A stretch of 64,000 nucleotides of DNA from Dethiosulfatarculus sandiegensis (GCF_000931935.2 NZ_AZAC01000003.1:186001-250000); one strand, 5' to 3'; counted from the first letter of the stretch, positions 46,443-55,706 are shown. A program made the numbers and translations. Notes: generated by a model from the letters alone, not told the origin.

Positions 46443-48188
46443 ATGCTCAAAGACAATAATTTCGCCAAGCTTCAGAAACTCATCTCTAAAGGGCGCACTA
46501 AAGGTTATCTAACCTTAGACGAGGTAAACGATGCCTTGGGCTCTGAGGTGAGTCCGGAGCGAATCGACAATATGCTAATGGTCCTGGATGAGATGAGCGT
46601 GGACCTGGTGGAGGATGTCAGCGAAATAAAGGGTAGGTTGGACGAGGATGATATTGATGACCAAGATTCGGTTAAAAAGGAACTTTTGACCGATGACGGC
46701 AAGGTCAGCGATCCTGTCAAGATGTATCTCAAAGAGATGGGATTGGTCTCTCTGCTCACCCGAGAGGGAGAGGTGGAGATAGCAAAGCGTATTGAAGAGG
46801 GCGAGCGGATGGTTATCAGCGCCCTTCTGGAGTCTTCGATCTGCGTGGAAAAGATAATGGCCCTGGGCGATTTGTTGTGTGAAGGCCAGTTGCAGATAAA
46901 GAACATTGTTTGTGATATCGATGAGGAACAGACCCCTGAAGAAGAAGAGCGTTCTCAGCAAAAGTTCTTGTCCTTAATTGACAAGGTTCGCTGCCTTGAT
47001 AATGAAAACGCCAAGATCTATGAAAAGCTGGCTAATCGCAAAAATCCGGTAAAGGGTCCGGAGCGCAAGGAAATGCGCGCCTTTCTGACCAGCAACCGTA
47101 AAAAAATATCAGAACATCTAATTGACCTTAAACTGGATAAAAAACAGGTTGAGCAGATCACCGAGATTCTGGCCGAGCACTTGCGGGGCATTAACAAGGC
47201 TGATATCGCTGTCAGTTCGGTTTTATACGAAAGCGGCATTCCCAAAAACGAGATCACCAAACTGGCCCGCAAGATAAGGGCAGCCAAGGGCAAACGTTGC
47301 GCCATGGGGAAATGCCGGTGTACCGCAAAGCGCCTTTTGGAGCTTGAGGTCCACTTGAAAGAGGCCAGGGCCGAGATTCGCCAGGTTGAGAATACCTGCA
47401 AGATGAGCGCAGCCAGCCTGCGACGATTGATGAATCGGGTCAACAAAGGCCGCACCCAGGCCAAACTGGCCAAAAAAGAGCTGGTTGAGGCCAACCTCAG
47501 GCTGGTTGTATCCATAGCCAAAAAATACACCAATCGCGGGTTGCAGTTTTTGGATCTGATCCAGGAAGGCAACATAGGCCTGATGAAGGCGGTGGACAAG
47601 TTTGAATACCAGAGGGGATACAAGTTTTCCACTTATGCCACCTGGTGGATCAGGCAGGCCATTACCAGGGCCATTGCCGACCAGGCCAGGACCATACGCA
47701 TCCCGGTCCACATGATTGAGACTATAAATAAGCTTATCCGCACCTCCAGGTACCTTGTCCAGGAATACGGCAGGGAGCCCACTCCTGAAGAGATAGCCGA
47801 TAAAATGGAATATCCCTTGGAAAAGGTCCGCAAGGTGCTTAAGATCGCCAAGGAGCCCATAAGCCTGGAAACCCCCATAGGCGAAGAAGAAGACAGCCAT
47901 CTTGGGGATTTCATAGAGGATAAGAAAGTGGTCAGCCCCTCCGACGCGGTGGTTAATCTTAATTTGTGCGAACAGACTCGAAAGGTGCTCGCAACGCTTA
48001 CACCGAGGGAGGAAAAGGTCCTGCGCATGCGTTTCGGCATTGGCCAGAAGGCGGATCACACCCTGGAAGAAGTGGGCAAGGATTTTGATGTAACCAGGGA
48101 GCGCATCAGGCAGATAGAGGCCAAGGCCCTGCGCAAATTGCGCCATCCCAGCCGGGCCAAGAAACTAAGGGCCTTTATTGAAAATTAA
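46443..48188 (+). CDS. rpoD: RNA polymerase primary sigma factor RpoD
   Basis: The ATG at 46443 follows AAAGGA by 8 bases; an earlier in-frame ATG at 46359 lies inside dnaG. The 581 residues have region 1.1 (about 1-75), region 1.2 from [11 protein letters not shown], a long non-conserved insert, region 2 with [36 protein letters not shown] and the [11 protein letters not shown] recognition helix, and regions 3 and 4 ending in the helix-turn-helix [19 protein letters not shown]. An unusual feature is a cysteine group in the insert (C286, C291, C293, C319). The gene directs housekeeping transcription. Confidence 0.96.
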   Translation: MLKDNNFAKLQKLISKGRTKGYLTLDEVNDALGSEVSPERIDNMLMVLDEMSVDLVEDVSEIKGRLDEDDIDDQDSVKKELLTDDGKVSDPVKMYLKEMGLVSLLTREGEVEIAKRIEEGERMVISALLESSICVEKIMALGDLLCEGQLQIKNIVCDIDEEQTPEEEERSQQKFLSLIDKVRCLDNENAKIYEKLANRKNPVKGPERKEMRAFLTSNRKKISEHLIDLKLDKKQVEQITEILAEHLRGINKADIAVSSVLYESGIPKNEITKLARKIRAAKGKRCAMGKCRCTAKRLLELEVHLKEARAEIRQVENTCKMSAASLRRLMNRVNKGRTQAKLAKKELVEANLRLVVSIAKKYTNRGLQFLDLIQEGNIGLMKAVDKFEYQRGYKFSTYATWWIRQAITRAIADQARTIRIPVHMIETINKLIRTSRYLVQEYGREPTPEEIADKMEYPLEKVRKVLKIAKEPISLETPIGEEEDSHLGDFIEDKKVVSPSDAVVNLNLCEQTRKVLATLTPREEKVLRMRFGIGQKADHTLEEVGKDFDVTRERIRQIEAKALRKLRHPSRAKKLRAFIEN

Positions 48189-48246
48189 AAGGCGGTTAAA
48201 GAGAATTTTAGCTTGCTGACAGAGTCCCCCTGGACTTGGTCAGAGG

Positions 48247-48402
48247 CCACTTGGCAAAAACGTGGTTTTGCCAAGTGGCTAGAATTACAAGTCTTTAGTA
48301 AATCTCGCAATTCGGCGGTCCATCATTCGGGATCCCCGAAAAATCGCTTGTTTTTCAGGGGTGTATCCATGGCCCGCGTTCAGGCTGTTGGCCAACAGCC
48401 TG
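48247..48402. repeat. Hairpin repeat element, copy C
   Basis: CCACTTGGCAAAA (48247-48259) pairs perfectly with 48266-48278. Further on, TCGGGATCCCC and TCCATGGCCCGC match segments of the element at 38253-38457. It ends in a perfect 22-base palindrome (48381-48402) made of AGGCTGTTG and its complement, which looks like two element ends placed head to head. It follows the rpoD stop. Confidence 0.6.
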
Positions 48403-48403
48403 T

Positions 48404-48434
48404 AAACCCCCTGTTTCGGAACAGGGGGTTTTAT
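48404..48434. terminator. Bidirectional terminator (rpoD / PagL-like)
   Basis: AAACCCCCTGTT (48404-48415) and AACAGGGGGTTT (48420-48431) form a perfect 12-bp stem closed by a TCGG tetraloop. The T run on the plus strand is short (TTTT). It lies between the convergent rpoD and PagL-like genes. Confidence 0.7.
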
Positions 48435-48442
48435 GTTGGCGC

Positions 48443-48997
48443 TTAAAAATAAAGAATGAATCCAAAATGGAAAAAGGCGCTGGTTACGCCATGATTCCTT
48501 TCATCCAGTCCGGCGTTGCTTATGTGCCTTAAGCGCACGCCTGTCTCAATCCCCATAGCTTTCTTTAAAAGCCAACTGAACCCCATCCCGGCAAAGGAGG
48601 TGAAATTAAGATTGCTGCCCATTTCGTATATATCGAGTTCATTAAAGGAAGGGCCAATGCCTCCTTCCAGATAAGGCTTGAAACTGTCTGCGCAGAGCAG
48701 GTTGGCTCTTAAGGCGGGGATAAGCGCCGTTTCCATTCCCGCACCATAGTTCCAATATCCCCCTGCCTGTCCTTCCAGCCTGAAAACCAGTTCAAACGCC
48801 TTCCAGGTGGTCAGAGGAGCGTCAAAGTGCAATAAAAGGCCCATTGCCTTAAGGTCTTCATTATCCAGATCCATGTCTTCGCAAATGTAATAGGAAATCC
48901 CCCAGGATTTGAAGAAGGCTTCTGCTGAAGCGGTGGTCCCTGGAACCAAAACCAAAAGTAAAATTCCCGTAAGTAATGCCAAGGTTTTCTGTCGCAT
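48443..48997 (-). CDS. PagL-like lipid A 3-O-deacylase family outer-membrane protein
   Basis: The 184 residues have a signal peptide (cleavage near GTTASA/EAFF, about residue 25) and a small beta-barrel pattern ending in aromatic FILYF. The signature RLRHISNAGLDERNHG matches the PagL active-site region with its catalytic His and Ser. PagL removes a 3-linked acyl chain from lipid A in the outer membrane. In the Pseudomonas enzyme as I recall it, a catalytic Glu lies 12 residues after the Ser; here that position is Thr, so activity is uncertain. It shares a strand with the peptidase gene upstream (17-base gap). Confidence 0.75.
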   Translation of the reverse strand: MRQKTLALLTGILLLVLVPGTTASAEAFFKSWGISYYICEDMDLDNEDLKAMGLLLHFDAPLTTWKAFELVFRLEGQAGGYWNYGAGMETALIPALRANLLCADSFKPYLEGGIGPSFNELDIYEMGSNLNFTSFAGMGFSWLLKKAMGIETGVRLRHISNAGLDERNHGVTSAFFHFGFILYF

Positions 48998-49014
48998 CCG
49001 AGGATCTCCTTTTT

Positions 49015-50010
49015 TTAATTTCGGCTAAGGGGCCGGATCTCCGAGGCGGCCGGCAAGTCACCCCAACTTTCCGCCGAGCGCACTCCGTCTAAAATAGCCA
49101 TGCTCACAAGGCACGAAAACAAAACTCCCAATCCGTTCAGATCCGCTTCAACCTGGCCGCTTGTAAGAACCACCACCAGATCACCGTCAAAGGTGGTGTG
49201 GGTGGGACAAACGGTTCGTACCATGCCGTGATGGGCAATACGCGCAACTTTACAGGCTTCTTGTTTGTTTAGTCTTGCATTGGTGGTGATTACCGCCAAG
49301 GTGGTGTTTTGCGGCGGTCCAAAGGCCGGACGGGTGGAGCCGTTCAAGTATTGAAGCTCGGTTGAAGCCAGCTCACAGCTTTTGGGCGAGGTGCGCGCAC
49401 CACATATGAGATTGCCTCTTTCATCCATGATATCACCAAAAGCATTTACAACGGCCAGACAACCTGCCTTAAGTTGAGCCATTTTAAGCGATGCGCCGCC
49501 CAAACCTGATTTGCAGGCCTGTTCCAGGCCAAAAAATTTACCAACGGTCGCCCCTTTGCCGGCACCCTGGTTGCCCCTTTTCATGACTTGATCATTAGCC
49601 GACAGGCAGGCTTGATAGGCCATTTGCGCATCCGGTCTGGCTTTGTTTCGGGCCAGAGCCAAATCAAAAATAACCGCCGCAGGCACAATCGGGATGCAAA
49701 ATGGCCCTGCGCTCAGGCCATGGCCTCTTTCTTCCAGGAATTTCTGCACACCTTCACAGGCGTTTAAGCCAAAGGAAGACCCACCGGTGAAGAGCAGACC
49801 GTGCACCTGGTCCACCATGTGGTCCGGTTCAAGCCCGTCCATCTGACGGGTGCCTGTGGCATACCCGGCCTTGGCCAGGCCTCCCAAGGCGCCCTGGGGG
49901 CAGAGCACCACGCTTAACCCGGTGGGGACCTCCTTGTGTTCAGCATGGCCAACCAAAAAACCCGGCACATCGGCCGGAGAACCTTTACCGTTAAATTCAA
50001 TATTTTGCAT
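49015..50010 (-). CDS. P1-family (DmpA/S58) peptidase
   Basis: The 331 residues fit the self-processing Ntn-type family that includes DmpA aminopeptidase and the NylC amidase. Conserved parts are GATVGKF, AVVNAFGDI and the cleavage site NTTLAVITTNA, where the nucleophile Thr would become the new N-terminus after autocleavage. The C-terminal FDGDLVVVLTSG block is typical. It probably hydrolyses small peptides or amides in the cytoplasm; no signal peptide is seen. The ribosome site is weak. Confidence 0.85.
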   Translation of the reverse strand: MQNIEFNGKGSPADVPGFLVGHAEHKEVPTGLSVVLCPQGALGGLAKAGYATGTRQMDGLEPDHMVDQVHGLLFTGGSSFGLNACEGVQKFLEERGHGLSAGPFCIPIVPAAVIFDLALARNKARPDAQMAYQACLSANDQVMKRGNQGAGKGATVGKFFGLEQACKSGLGGASLKMAQLKAGCLAVVNAFGDIMDERGNLICGARTSPKSCELASTELQYLNGSTRPAFGPPQNTTLAVITTNARLNKQEACKVARIAHHGMVRTVCPTHTTFDGDLVVVLTSGQVEADLNGLGVLFSCLVSMAILDGVRSAESWGDLPAASEIRPLSRN

Positions 50011-50773
50011 AGTCTTGATTCTATTAATTAATACACTAAAATAGCATAAATTGGATTATGAGCATAGCCCAATAAGTCAGTCGTTTACAGGATCAAACCA
50101 GTTTCATTCTTTTTTCATTAAGAAAAATACAGAAAAATGCCGCGTGATTCATCTCGATTGAAGGATTAAGGCTAAAATAAAAATTGGATTATTAGCGAAT
50201 GACAATTTTTCCAATCCTCCAAGACGTTTTATAAAAAATAACAGCCAAGGTGGAATTACCTTTCATATGCCGGATTGGAAGAGAAGTTGTGTTGGAAAAT
50301 TATATTTTTATTTCGGTAGGTTGGGTCTTTATTGGATTTATGGCGAAACTGGGGAATATTTTTTCCTGTTAAAAGGATTATTAAGGTAAAATTTTAAGAA
50401 TCGATCCTGACCGGTTTTTTTGATGTAGCCAATCTATCTGTTCCAATGGATTTTTCGGAATCGTTAAGAAGTTATTTTTGTAGGGATTTTACTTGAGAAG
50501 CCATGAATGCCCGGAAAGCAACCGGCACGCTATCTGGGAAAAAGGCCGTCAAAATTTAACTGAATTATAATTTTAGTAATTCTAGCTGTTTGGTAAAATT
50601 CAGTCTTTCTTCAGGCGGCATTTGCCAAAATTCGGCAAGAGTATTACGGAAGGACGCTTCGGGTTTTCTATCATTACCCAATAAAAATCGTTTGATTTGA
50701 CTTTGGGTTATTGATCAAGTAACACTTTTAGTAGATATTGACCACCCATACAGTTGCCAAGCGGGAGCCCTTC
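50011..50773. other. Long AT-rich divergent intergenic region
   Basis: About 760 bases lie between the P1 peptidase (minus) and the glycosyltransferase (plus). It is mostly AT-rich with no terminator. On the minus strand a frame of about 50 codons ending near 50568 has protein-like sequence (FWQMPPEERLNFTKQLE) but no start or ribosome site; it may be a gene remnant. An alternative TTG start of the glycosyltransferase lies at 50738. Confidence 0.45.
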
Positions 50774-51997
50774 ATGACCGGGGAACACTACGAGGAAAAC
50801 CCTCAAAGCATCGCCAAGGCCGAGATGGTGGTGGCCATTCCCTCCTACAGGGAGGCGGAACTTATAGCCTATCCCACCAGCCAGGCCGCCTTGGGACTTA
50901 AGCAGTTCTTTAACCATTTGAACTGCGTGATTATTAATTGCGACAACAACTCAGACGATGGAACCAAAGAGGCCTTTTTCCAGGCCGACACACAGGATGT
51001 GCCGCAGATTTATCTGTCCACGCCTCCTGGAGTAAAGGGAAAAGGAAACAATTTCAGGAACCTTTTTCGCAAGGTAGTGGAGCTTGAAGCCTCTGCCGTA
51101 GTGGTGGTGGATGCGGACCTGAAGTCCATCACTCCTCGGTGGATCAAGCATTTGGGCGAGCCTTTATTTAATGAATTCGGCTATGTGGCTCCCCTTTACG
51201 TACGTCATAAATATGACGGAACCATTACCAACTCTATTGCCTACCCCCTGACCAGATCCCTGTACGGCCGCAGGGTGAGGCAGCCCATAGGCGGAGACTT
51301 TGGTTTTTCCGGTGAGTTGGCCCGGATTTATCTGGCCAGCACCACCTGGTCCGAGGCTGTGAGCCAATTCGGCATTGATATTTGGATGACAACCCTGGCC
51401 ATGAACAACAATATCCCTATTTGCCAGGCCTATATGGGCAGGCCCAAGATTCATAAACCAAAGGATCCGGGCAGTGATCTGGGGCCCATGTTCAGTCAGG
51501 TGGTGGGAACTATCCTGGATCTCATGGTGCAGAGCACCGGTTACTGGATGCGGGTGAAATGGTCGCGCCCGACCGCCATCTACGGCTTTGGGCTGGGCGA
51601 GGTGGAGATGCCGCCTCCGGTAAAGGTGAGCGAAGAGGCCCTGGACGACAAATTCAGAAGCGGCCAGGATGACTTCATGCCGGTGTGGAAAGAGGTTCTT
51701 TCCGAAGAGAGTATGGCCAAGATTAGGGAAATTTTTGACATGTCAGAGGGGCGTTTTGATTTCCCGGTGCAGGTATGGGCCAAGCTGCTCTATGATTATT
51801 CGGTTGGTTACGCCAGGCAATCAGCCGATCGCCAGGAAATTTTGTCATCTCTGATACCGCTTTATTTCGGCAAGACCTTATCCTATGTTCGCAAAACCCA
51901 GAGGATGAGCGTTCAGCAGGCCGAGGAATTTATTGAACACGAGTGCATGGTGTTTGAAGAGACGAAACCCTACCTTTTGGAACGTTGGGGCGCTTAG
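50774..51997 (+). CDS. Family 2-like glycosyltransferase
   Basis: The ATG at 50774 has GGGAG 6 bases upstream and is preferred to the TTG at 50738; it gives 407 residues. The GT-A fold begins with VVAIPSYREAEL, and the metal-binding motif is VVVDADLKS. QPIGGDFGFSGELA is an acceptor-region motif seen in glucosyl-3-phosphoglycerate and mannosylglycerate synthase-type enzymes. These make compatible solutes or polysaccharide precursors in the cytoplasm; the exact sugar cannot be set. It is followed after 19 bases by a response-regulator gene, an unusual partner. Confidence 0.8.
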   Translation: MTGEHYEENPQSIAKAEMVVAIPSYREAELIAYPTSQAALGLKQFFNHLNCVIINCDNNSDDGTKEAFFQADTQDVPQIYLSTPPGVKGKGNNFRNLFRKVVELEASAVVVVDADLKSITPRWIKHLGEPLFNEFGYVAPLYVRHKYDGTITNSIAYPLTRSLYGRRVRQPIGGDFGFSGELARIYLASTTWSEAVSQFGIDIWMTTLAMNNNIPICQAYMGRPKIHKPKDPGSDLGPMFSQVVGTILDLMVQSTGYWMRVKWSRPTAIYGFGLGEVEMPPPVKVSEEALDDKFRSGQDDFMPVWKEVLSEESMAKIREIFDMSEGRFDFPVQVWAKLLYDYSVGYARQSADRQEILSSLIPLYFGKTLSYVRKTQRMSVQQAEEFIEHECMVFEETKPYLLERWGA

Positions 51998-52016
51998 AGT
52001 CTCAGGGAGGCCGCAT

Positions 52017-52385
52017 ATGCCCAAAATTTTGATAGTGGACGATGAAGAGCATATCCGCTACCTGTACGCCGAAGAGCTTACTGAGGACGGCTATGAAGTG
52101 GTAACCGCTGACTCCGGTTACAAGCTCCTGGAGCGCATAGCGGATGAAAAACCGAACCTTGTGGTTTTGGATATCAAGATGGTGGATTATAACGGTCTGG
52201 ATCTTCTCCAGGATATCCGTAATAAATATTATGATCTGCCTGTGGTGCTCTGCACTGCCTACGACACCTTTAAGGAAGATATGAAATCCATTGCCGCTGA
52301 TTTTTATGTGATTAAATCATTTGATCTCACTGAGTTGAAAAATAAGATAAAAATGGCCCTGGAAGCCCAGGTGCCGCCTTCCTAG
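52017..52385 (+). CDS. Single-domain response regulator
   Basis: The ATG at 52017 is preceded by GGGAGG 6 bases upstream; 122 residues. It is a complete receiver: ILIVDDEE acidic pair, VVLDIKMVDYNG phosphoacceptor and CTAYD with the switch Thr. The usual KP pair is KS (VIKSFDLTEL), so the cis-proline after the conserved Lys is lost. No output domain is present. It is likely co-transcribed with the glycosyltransferase and may control it or a motility/development target. Confidence 0.88.
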   Translation: MPKILIVDDEEHIRYLYAEELTEDGYEVVTADSGYKLLERIADEKPNLVVLDIKMVDYNGLDLLQDIRNKYYDLPVVLCTAYDTFKEDMKSIAADFYVIKSFDLTELKNKIKMALEAQVPPS

Positions 52386-52406
52386 AGTTGAGCCGACGTC
52401 TGCGGG

Positions 52407-52432
52407 AGCCTGGATTGCCAAGGCTTTTTTCG
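52407..52432 (+). terminator. Intrinsic terminator after response regulator
   Basis: AGCCTGG (52407-52413) pairs with the CCAAGGCT segment (52418-52425), with one bulged base, followed by six Ts. A wider pairing with the CGTCGG downstream is also possible. Confidence 0.55.
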
Positions 52433-52586
52433 GTCGTCGGTTCTCTTTTTTTTCGCACTGCCAAATTACCTTACGCCTATTCTTTTTGGGCCTTGCGTAT
52501 TCTTGCCGCTCGCTCATAGACTCTTCCCCTAAAATAGATCCCGAAAGAAAGGACACGCCCATAAGTGCCGGGAGGACCGGTGCTTT

Positions 52587-53528
52587 TTATTGAAAAAGAA
52601 AGAGAATCGCAGACAGGGAAATAAAAGAAAGCAACGTGGAGAGGGCAACGGAAGCCCCGGCCAGTTCAGCGTCACTCGCCAGTTGCTTGCTTAAAATATA
52701 GGAAGCGGGTGAGGTGGGCAGGCTGAAAAAAACCATGGCGATTACAAGGGCGGGACCGTTTATTCCGCTGAGGCTGAATAGTAGGTAGCCAGTTACAGGC
52801 AACAAGAGCAGTTTGTATAAACATGAGGCAAAGGCGGGACCAAGCCGCCCCCGCAATTTATCCAGGGCCAGGCTGCTTCCCACAGACAAAAGGGCCAGGG
52901 GCAGGGTTATGGAAGACAATAACTTAAGGCTGCTTACCGCGAAAAGGGGCAGGGCTCCCACGACCTTTCCATATAGCACCCCGGCCAGGCAGGCCAGTAT
53001 CAAGGGGTTGGTAACCATGGCTTTCAGAACCATTTTGGTTTTCTCTTTTTGGGAATAGGCCTGAGGCGAGAACCAGACCAGGGTGGAGACGGCCAGAACA
53101 TTGATGAAAGGTATGGCCGTGCTGATTAATATGGCGAATCCGGCAACGCCTTGCTCACCTAAATAGTTAAAAATAATAGCCATTCCCACATAGGTGTTAA
53201 AGCGGTAGCTGACTTGGGAAAAGGCCCCGATCTGGTGTTGAGGCAGCTTGAAAAGTCGGGCGTGAATCAGGGTCAATAGCCAGATTGTAAAAATGGACCC
53301 TAAAACCAGGGGAAAGACCTCAAGAATTTTGAGTTCCAAGGTGGAGTTCTGGGCTCCAGCCTGAGATTGGGCCACTTTCCAGAACAAAAGGCAGGGAAAA
53401 AATATGTAGTAGACCAGCCGGTCCGAGACACGGAAAAAATCAGGGCCTGCCAGCTTGAAATAGATCAGTCCTTTACCCAGGGCCACCAGGAGAAAAACCG
53501 GAAGAACTGTTTCTAAAATGCCGCCCAA
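52587..53528 (-). CDS. AEC-family transporter
   Basis: TTG start with GGGAGGG 6 bases upstream; 313 residues. About ten hydrophobic segments in two halves fit the auxin-efflux-carrier family (malonate, malate or other organic-acid transport, MdcF type). The first segment, LETVLPVFLLVALGKGLIYFKL, and the second-half YGKVVGALPLFAVSSLKLLSSITLPLALLSVGSSL are typical. It sits in the inner membrane. It stands alone between the response regulator and the sulfur-carrier gene, so no substrate is implied by context. Confidence 0.87.
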   Translation of the reverse strand: MGGILETVLPVFLLVALGKGLIYFKLAGPDFFRVSDRLVYYIFFPCLLFWKVAQSQAGAQNSTLELKILEVFPLVLGSIFTIWLLTLIHARLFKLPQHQIGAFSQVSYRFNTYVGMAIIFNYLGEQGVAGFAILISTAIPFINVLAVSTLVWFSPQAYSQKEKTKMVLKAMVTNPLILACLAGVLYGKVVGALPLFAVSSLKLLSSITLPLALLSVGSSLALDKLRGRLGPAFASCLYKLLLLPVTGYLLFSLSGINGPALVIAMVFFSLPTSPASYILSKQLASDAELAGASVALSTLLSFISLSAILFLFQ

Positions 53529-53729
53529 CCTCTACCCTCCCAGGAGTAGGTAAAATAAGCCCGATTTTTTTGGATAGTCATTCGGGCCGAAAATGCACTT
53601 TGTGATGACTTGCCTGCGTATCCTGCTAGAATATTAATATAACCTGATCCGCATGGCTTTTAAGCTTAATTTTATTTTGATTACCGATATTTTGTCCCTT
53701 ATTTAAGTGGGAGATGAAGGGCTTTTTGA

Positions 53730-53969
53730 ATGTCGCTTTTGGTTAAGTTAAGCGCTTCTTTAAGGAACCTTATTGAAAATTATGATCCCGCAAATGGGTT
53801 GATTGTAAGTCCCATGGCCAATGAAACCGCAGCCAGCCTTTGTAAAAGGCTGGGTATTGAGCTTAATTTGGTTAAGATCATAATGGTTAACGGCGAGATA
53901 AAAGGCAAAGACACCCTTTTAAAGGATGGCGATCGGGTGGCGTTTTTCCCGCCGGTGGGAGGCGGGTAA
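53730..53969 (+). CDS. MoaD/ThiS-family sulfur carrier with GGG C-terminus
   Basis: The 79 residues show a ubiquitin-like fold with GDRVAFFPPVGGG at the end. The exposed di-glycine would be adenylated and thiocarboxylated by an E1-like enzyme and then give sulfur to molybdopterin. The partner E1-like gene follows after 3 bases. The nearby AOR gene needs a tungsten-pterin cofactor, so this pair probably serves that pathway, by inference from context. This is the carrier in the cluster that keeps the functional tail. Confidence 0.88.
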   Translation: MSLLVKLSASLRNLIENYDPANGLIVSPMANETAASLCKRLGIELNLVKIIMVNGEIKGKDTLLKDGDRVAFFPPVGGG

Positions 53970-53972
53970 GCC

Positions 53973-54845
53973 ATGTCGCGCCTCAAGGAAGCCGATGAGC
54001 TGAAAAAATACCTGAGCCCTTTTACCGAAGTCCACAGCCAACCCGGTAAAAACGAATTTTTCTCCGTAAATAAAAACGGGCTTCGTGAGTTGTCCAAGGC
54101 CAGGAAAATATCCCTCAGGCAGGCCATGATTCTTTGTCTTGAGAACGGAATCTGGCCGGAGAGGTTTCGTTCCAATCGCGGGAGCCTCACCGCAGCCGAG
54201 CAGGCGAAAATAGTTGCTTCCAGTGTGGCTGTCTTAGGCGCCGGAGGGTTGGGCGGTTACGTAGTCACCCTATTGGCTCGGCTGGGAGTGGGCAAGCTTG
54301 CGATCTGCGACGGGGATGTATTTGAGGAAAGCAATCTGAACCGCCAGTTGCTTTGCAACCTTGAGACCTTGGGACGGGAAAAGGCCTTGTGTGCGGCGGA
54401 GGTCGCGGTCCGCATCAATCCGGCTGTGCAATGTACGGTTTTCGCAGATTGGGCCACCAGCCGGAATTTGCCCCAGATTCTGGAGGGGGCGGATGTGGCC
54501 ATGGATTGCCTGGATAACCTTAAGGCCCGCTATGAACTGGAGGCTGCGGCCAAGGCCCTTCTGATTCCCTATGTCCATGGAGCCCTGGCCGGCTGGGAAG
54601 GTTTTGTGATGACGGTTTTTCCCGGTGATCCGGGGCTGGCCGGGCTGTATGGTCCCGATCCGGTGGAAAAAAGGGACTCCGCTGAAAGCGTTTTGGGGGT
54701 GCCCACCCCCACCCCGACTTGGGTGGCGACTCTGCAGGTGGCCGAGCTCACCAAGGTGCTGTTGGGCCGCCAGTCCAGGGACAACCATCGGTTACTGCAC
54801 CTTGACCTCACAGTGCCGACTGTGGAGACCCTGGAACTGGCTTAA
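53973..54845 (+). CDS. ThiF/MoeB/HesA-family adenylyltransferase (E1-like)
   Basis: These 290 residues start with an extension of about 75 residues, followed by the adenylation domain. Motifs are VLGAGGLGGYV (nucleotide binding), ICDGDVFEESNLNRQ (Asp, Asn, Arg and Gln for ATP) and DCLDNLKARYEL. It should activate the adjacent MoaD-type carrier's C-terminus. The zinc-binding CxxC pairs of E. coli MoeB are missing. It could be HesA-like rather than true MoeB. The gene is convergent with the pirin gene, 3 bases away. Confidence 0.86.
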   Translation: MSRLKEADELKKYLSPFTEVHSQPGKNEFFSVNKNGLRELSKARKISLRQAMILCLENGIWPERFRSNRGSLTAAEQAKIVASSVAVLGAGGLGGYVVTLLARLGVGKLAICDGDVFEESNLNRQLLCNLETLGREKALCAAEVAVRINPAVQCTVFADWATSRNLPQILEGADVAMDCLDNLKARYELEAAAKALLIPYVHGALAGWEGFVMTVFPGDPGLAGLYGPDPVEKRDSAESVLGVPTPTPTWVATLQVAELTKVLLGRQSRDNHRLLHLDLTVPTVETLELA

Positions 54846-54848
54846 ACT

Positions 54849-55706
54849 CTATTTCAGGAAAGTTCCGTTTTTATATTCCCGGAATGCCAGATCAAGCTCT
54901 TCTTCTGTATTCATGACAATGGGGCCGCGCCAGCAGACAGGCTCGACTATGGGCCTGCCTGCAAGTAAAAGCGCCCGCATGGTTTGCCCCCCGGCCCTCA
55001 TTTCCAAAATTTCGCCGTCATCCAAAAGCACCACTGAGCCGGAGTCCATAAAGGCCCCGCCTTTTGCTATGTCGCCCACCGCCCCCTGACCCTGGAAGAT
55101 GTAGATTACTGCCTTAAGGCCTCTTTTGATCGGCAATTCCAGTTCCTCCAGGGAGGGCAGGGTTATGTCCAGAATTATCGGTTCAATGATGACCTCCCTC
55201 ACCGGTCCCCTGGTTCCACTCAGATTCCCCGCTATGACCTTGATCTCAGCTTGATTGGGTTGGGTGAGTGCGGGAATTTCTTTTGCCTTCACCTCGCGGT
55301 AGCGGGGGGATGTCATCTTGTGCGACCTGGGGAGATTCGCCCAAATCTGGAATCCGAGAAAAGGCGTGTCTTTCTGCACAATCGGCATCTCCTGGTGAAT
55401 TATGCCGCTTCCCGCTGTCATCCATTGCACTTCTCCCGGTTTGATGACACCCTGGTTGCCCAGGCTGTCTTTGTGCTCCACTTGGCCTGCGAGCATATAG
55501 GTTATGGTTTCTATACCTCTGTGCGGGTGCCAAGGGAATCCCGGCGCATAATCCCCAGGATTGTCGGATTGAAAGTGGTCCAGCATCAGGAAGGGGTCAA
55601 ACAAGGGGACCTGGGCCTGCCCAAAGCCCCTGCGCAAAAGCACGCCGGCGCCTTCCCTGGTGGGTTGGCTCTGAAAAGCGGCCTTGATTTCGCGGATTTT
55701 CGGCAT
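54849..55706 (-). CDS. Pirin-family protein
   Basis: The ATG at 55706 follows GAAGGAG by about 7 bases and is preferred to an earlier ATG at 55736; it gives 285 residues. It has the bicupin pattern: HPHRGIETITYM with two metal-binding His, then HKDS and SGIIHQE, which supply the remaining metal ligands in pirins. Pirins bind iron and act in stress response, quercetin dioxygenase activity or pyruvate control. It lies at the end of the minus-strand AOR operon, 158 bases after the second MoaD-like gene. Confidence 0.86.
   Translation of the reverse strand: MPKIREIKAAFQSQPTREGAGVLLRRGFGQAQVPLFDPFLMLDHFQSDNPGDYAPGFPWHPHRGIETITYMLAGQVEHKDSLGNQGVIKPGEVQWMTAGSGIIHQEMPIVQKDTPFLGFQIWANLPRSHKMTSPRYREVKAKEIPALTQPNQAEIKVIAGNLSGTRGPVREVIIEPIILDITLPSLEELELPIKRGLKAVIYIFQGQGAVGDIAKGGAFMDSGSVVLLDDGEILEMRAGGQTMRALLLAGRPIVEPVCWRGPIVMNTEEELDLAFREYKNGTFLK

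Noticed and set aside
50568-50730. Protein-like fragment on the minus strand near 50.6 kb
   Set aside because: About 50 codons with no start or ribosome site and closed by a stop upstream; at best a remnant.
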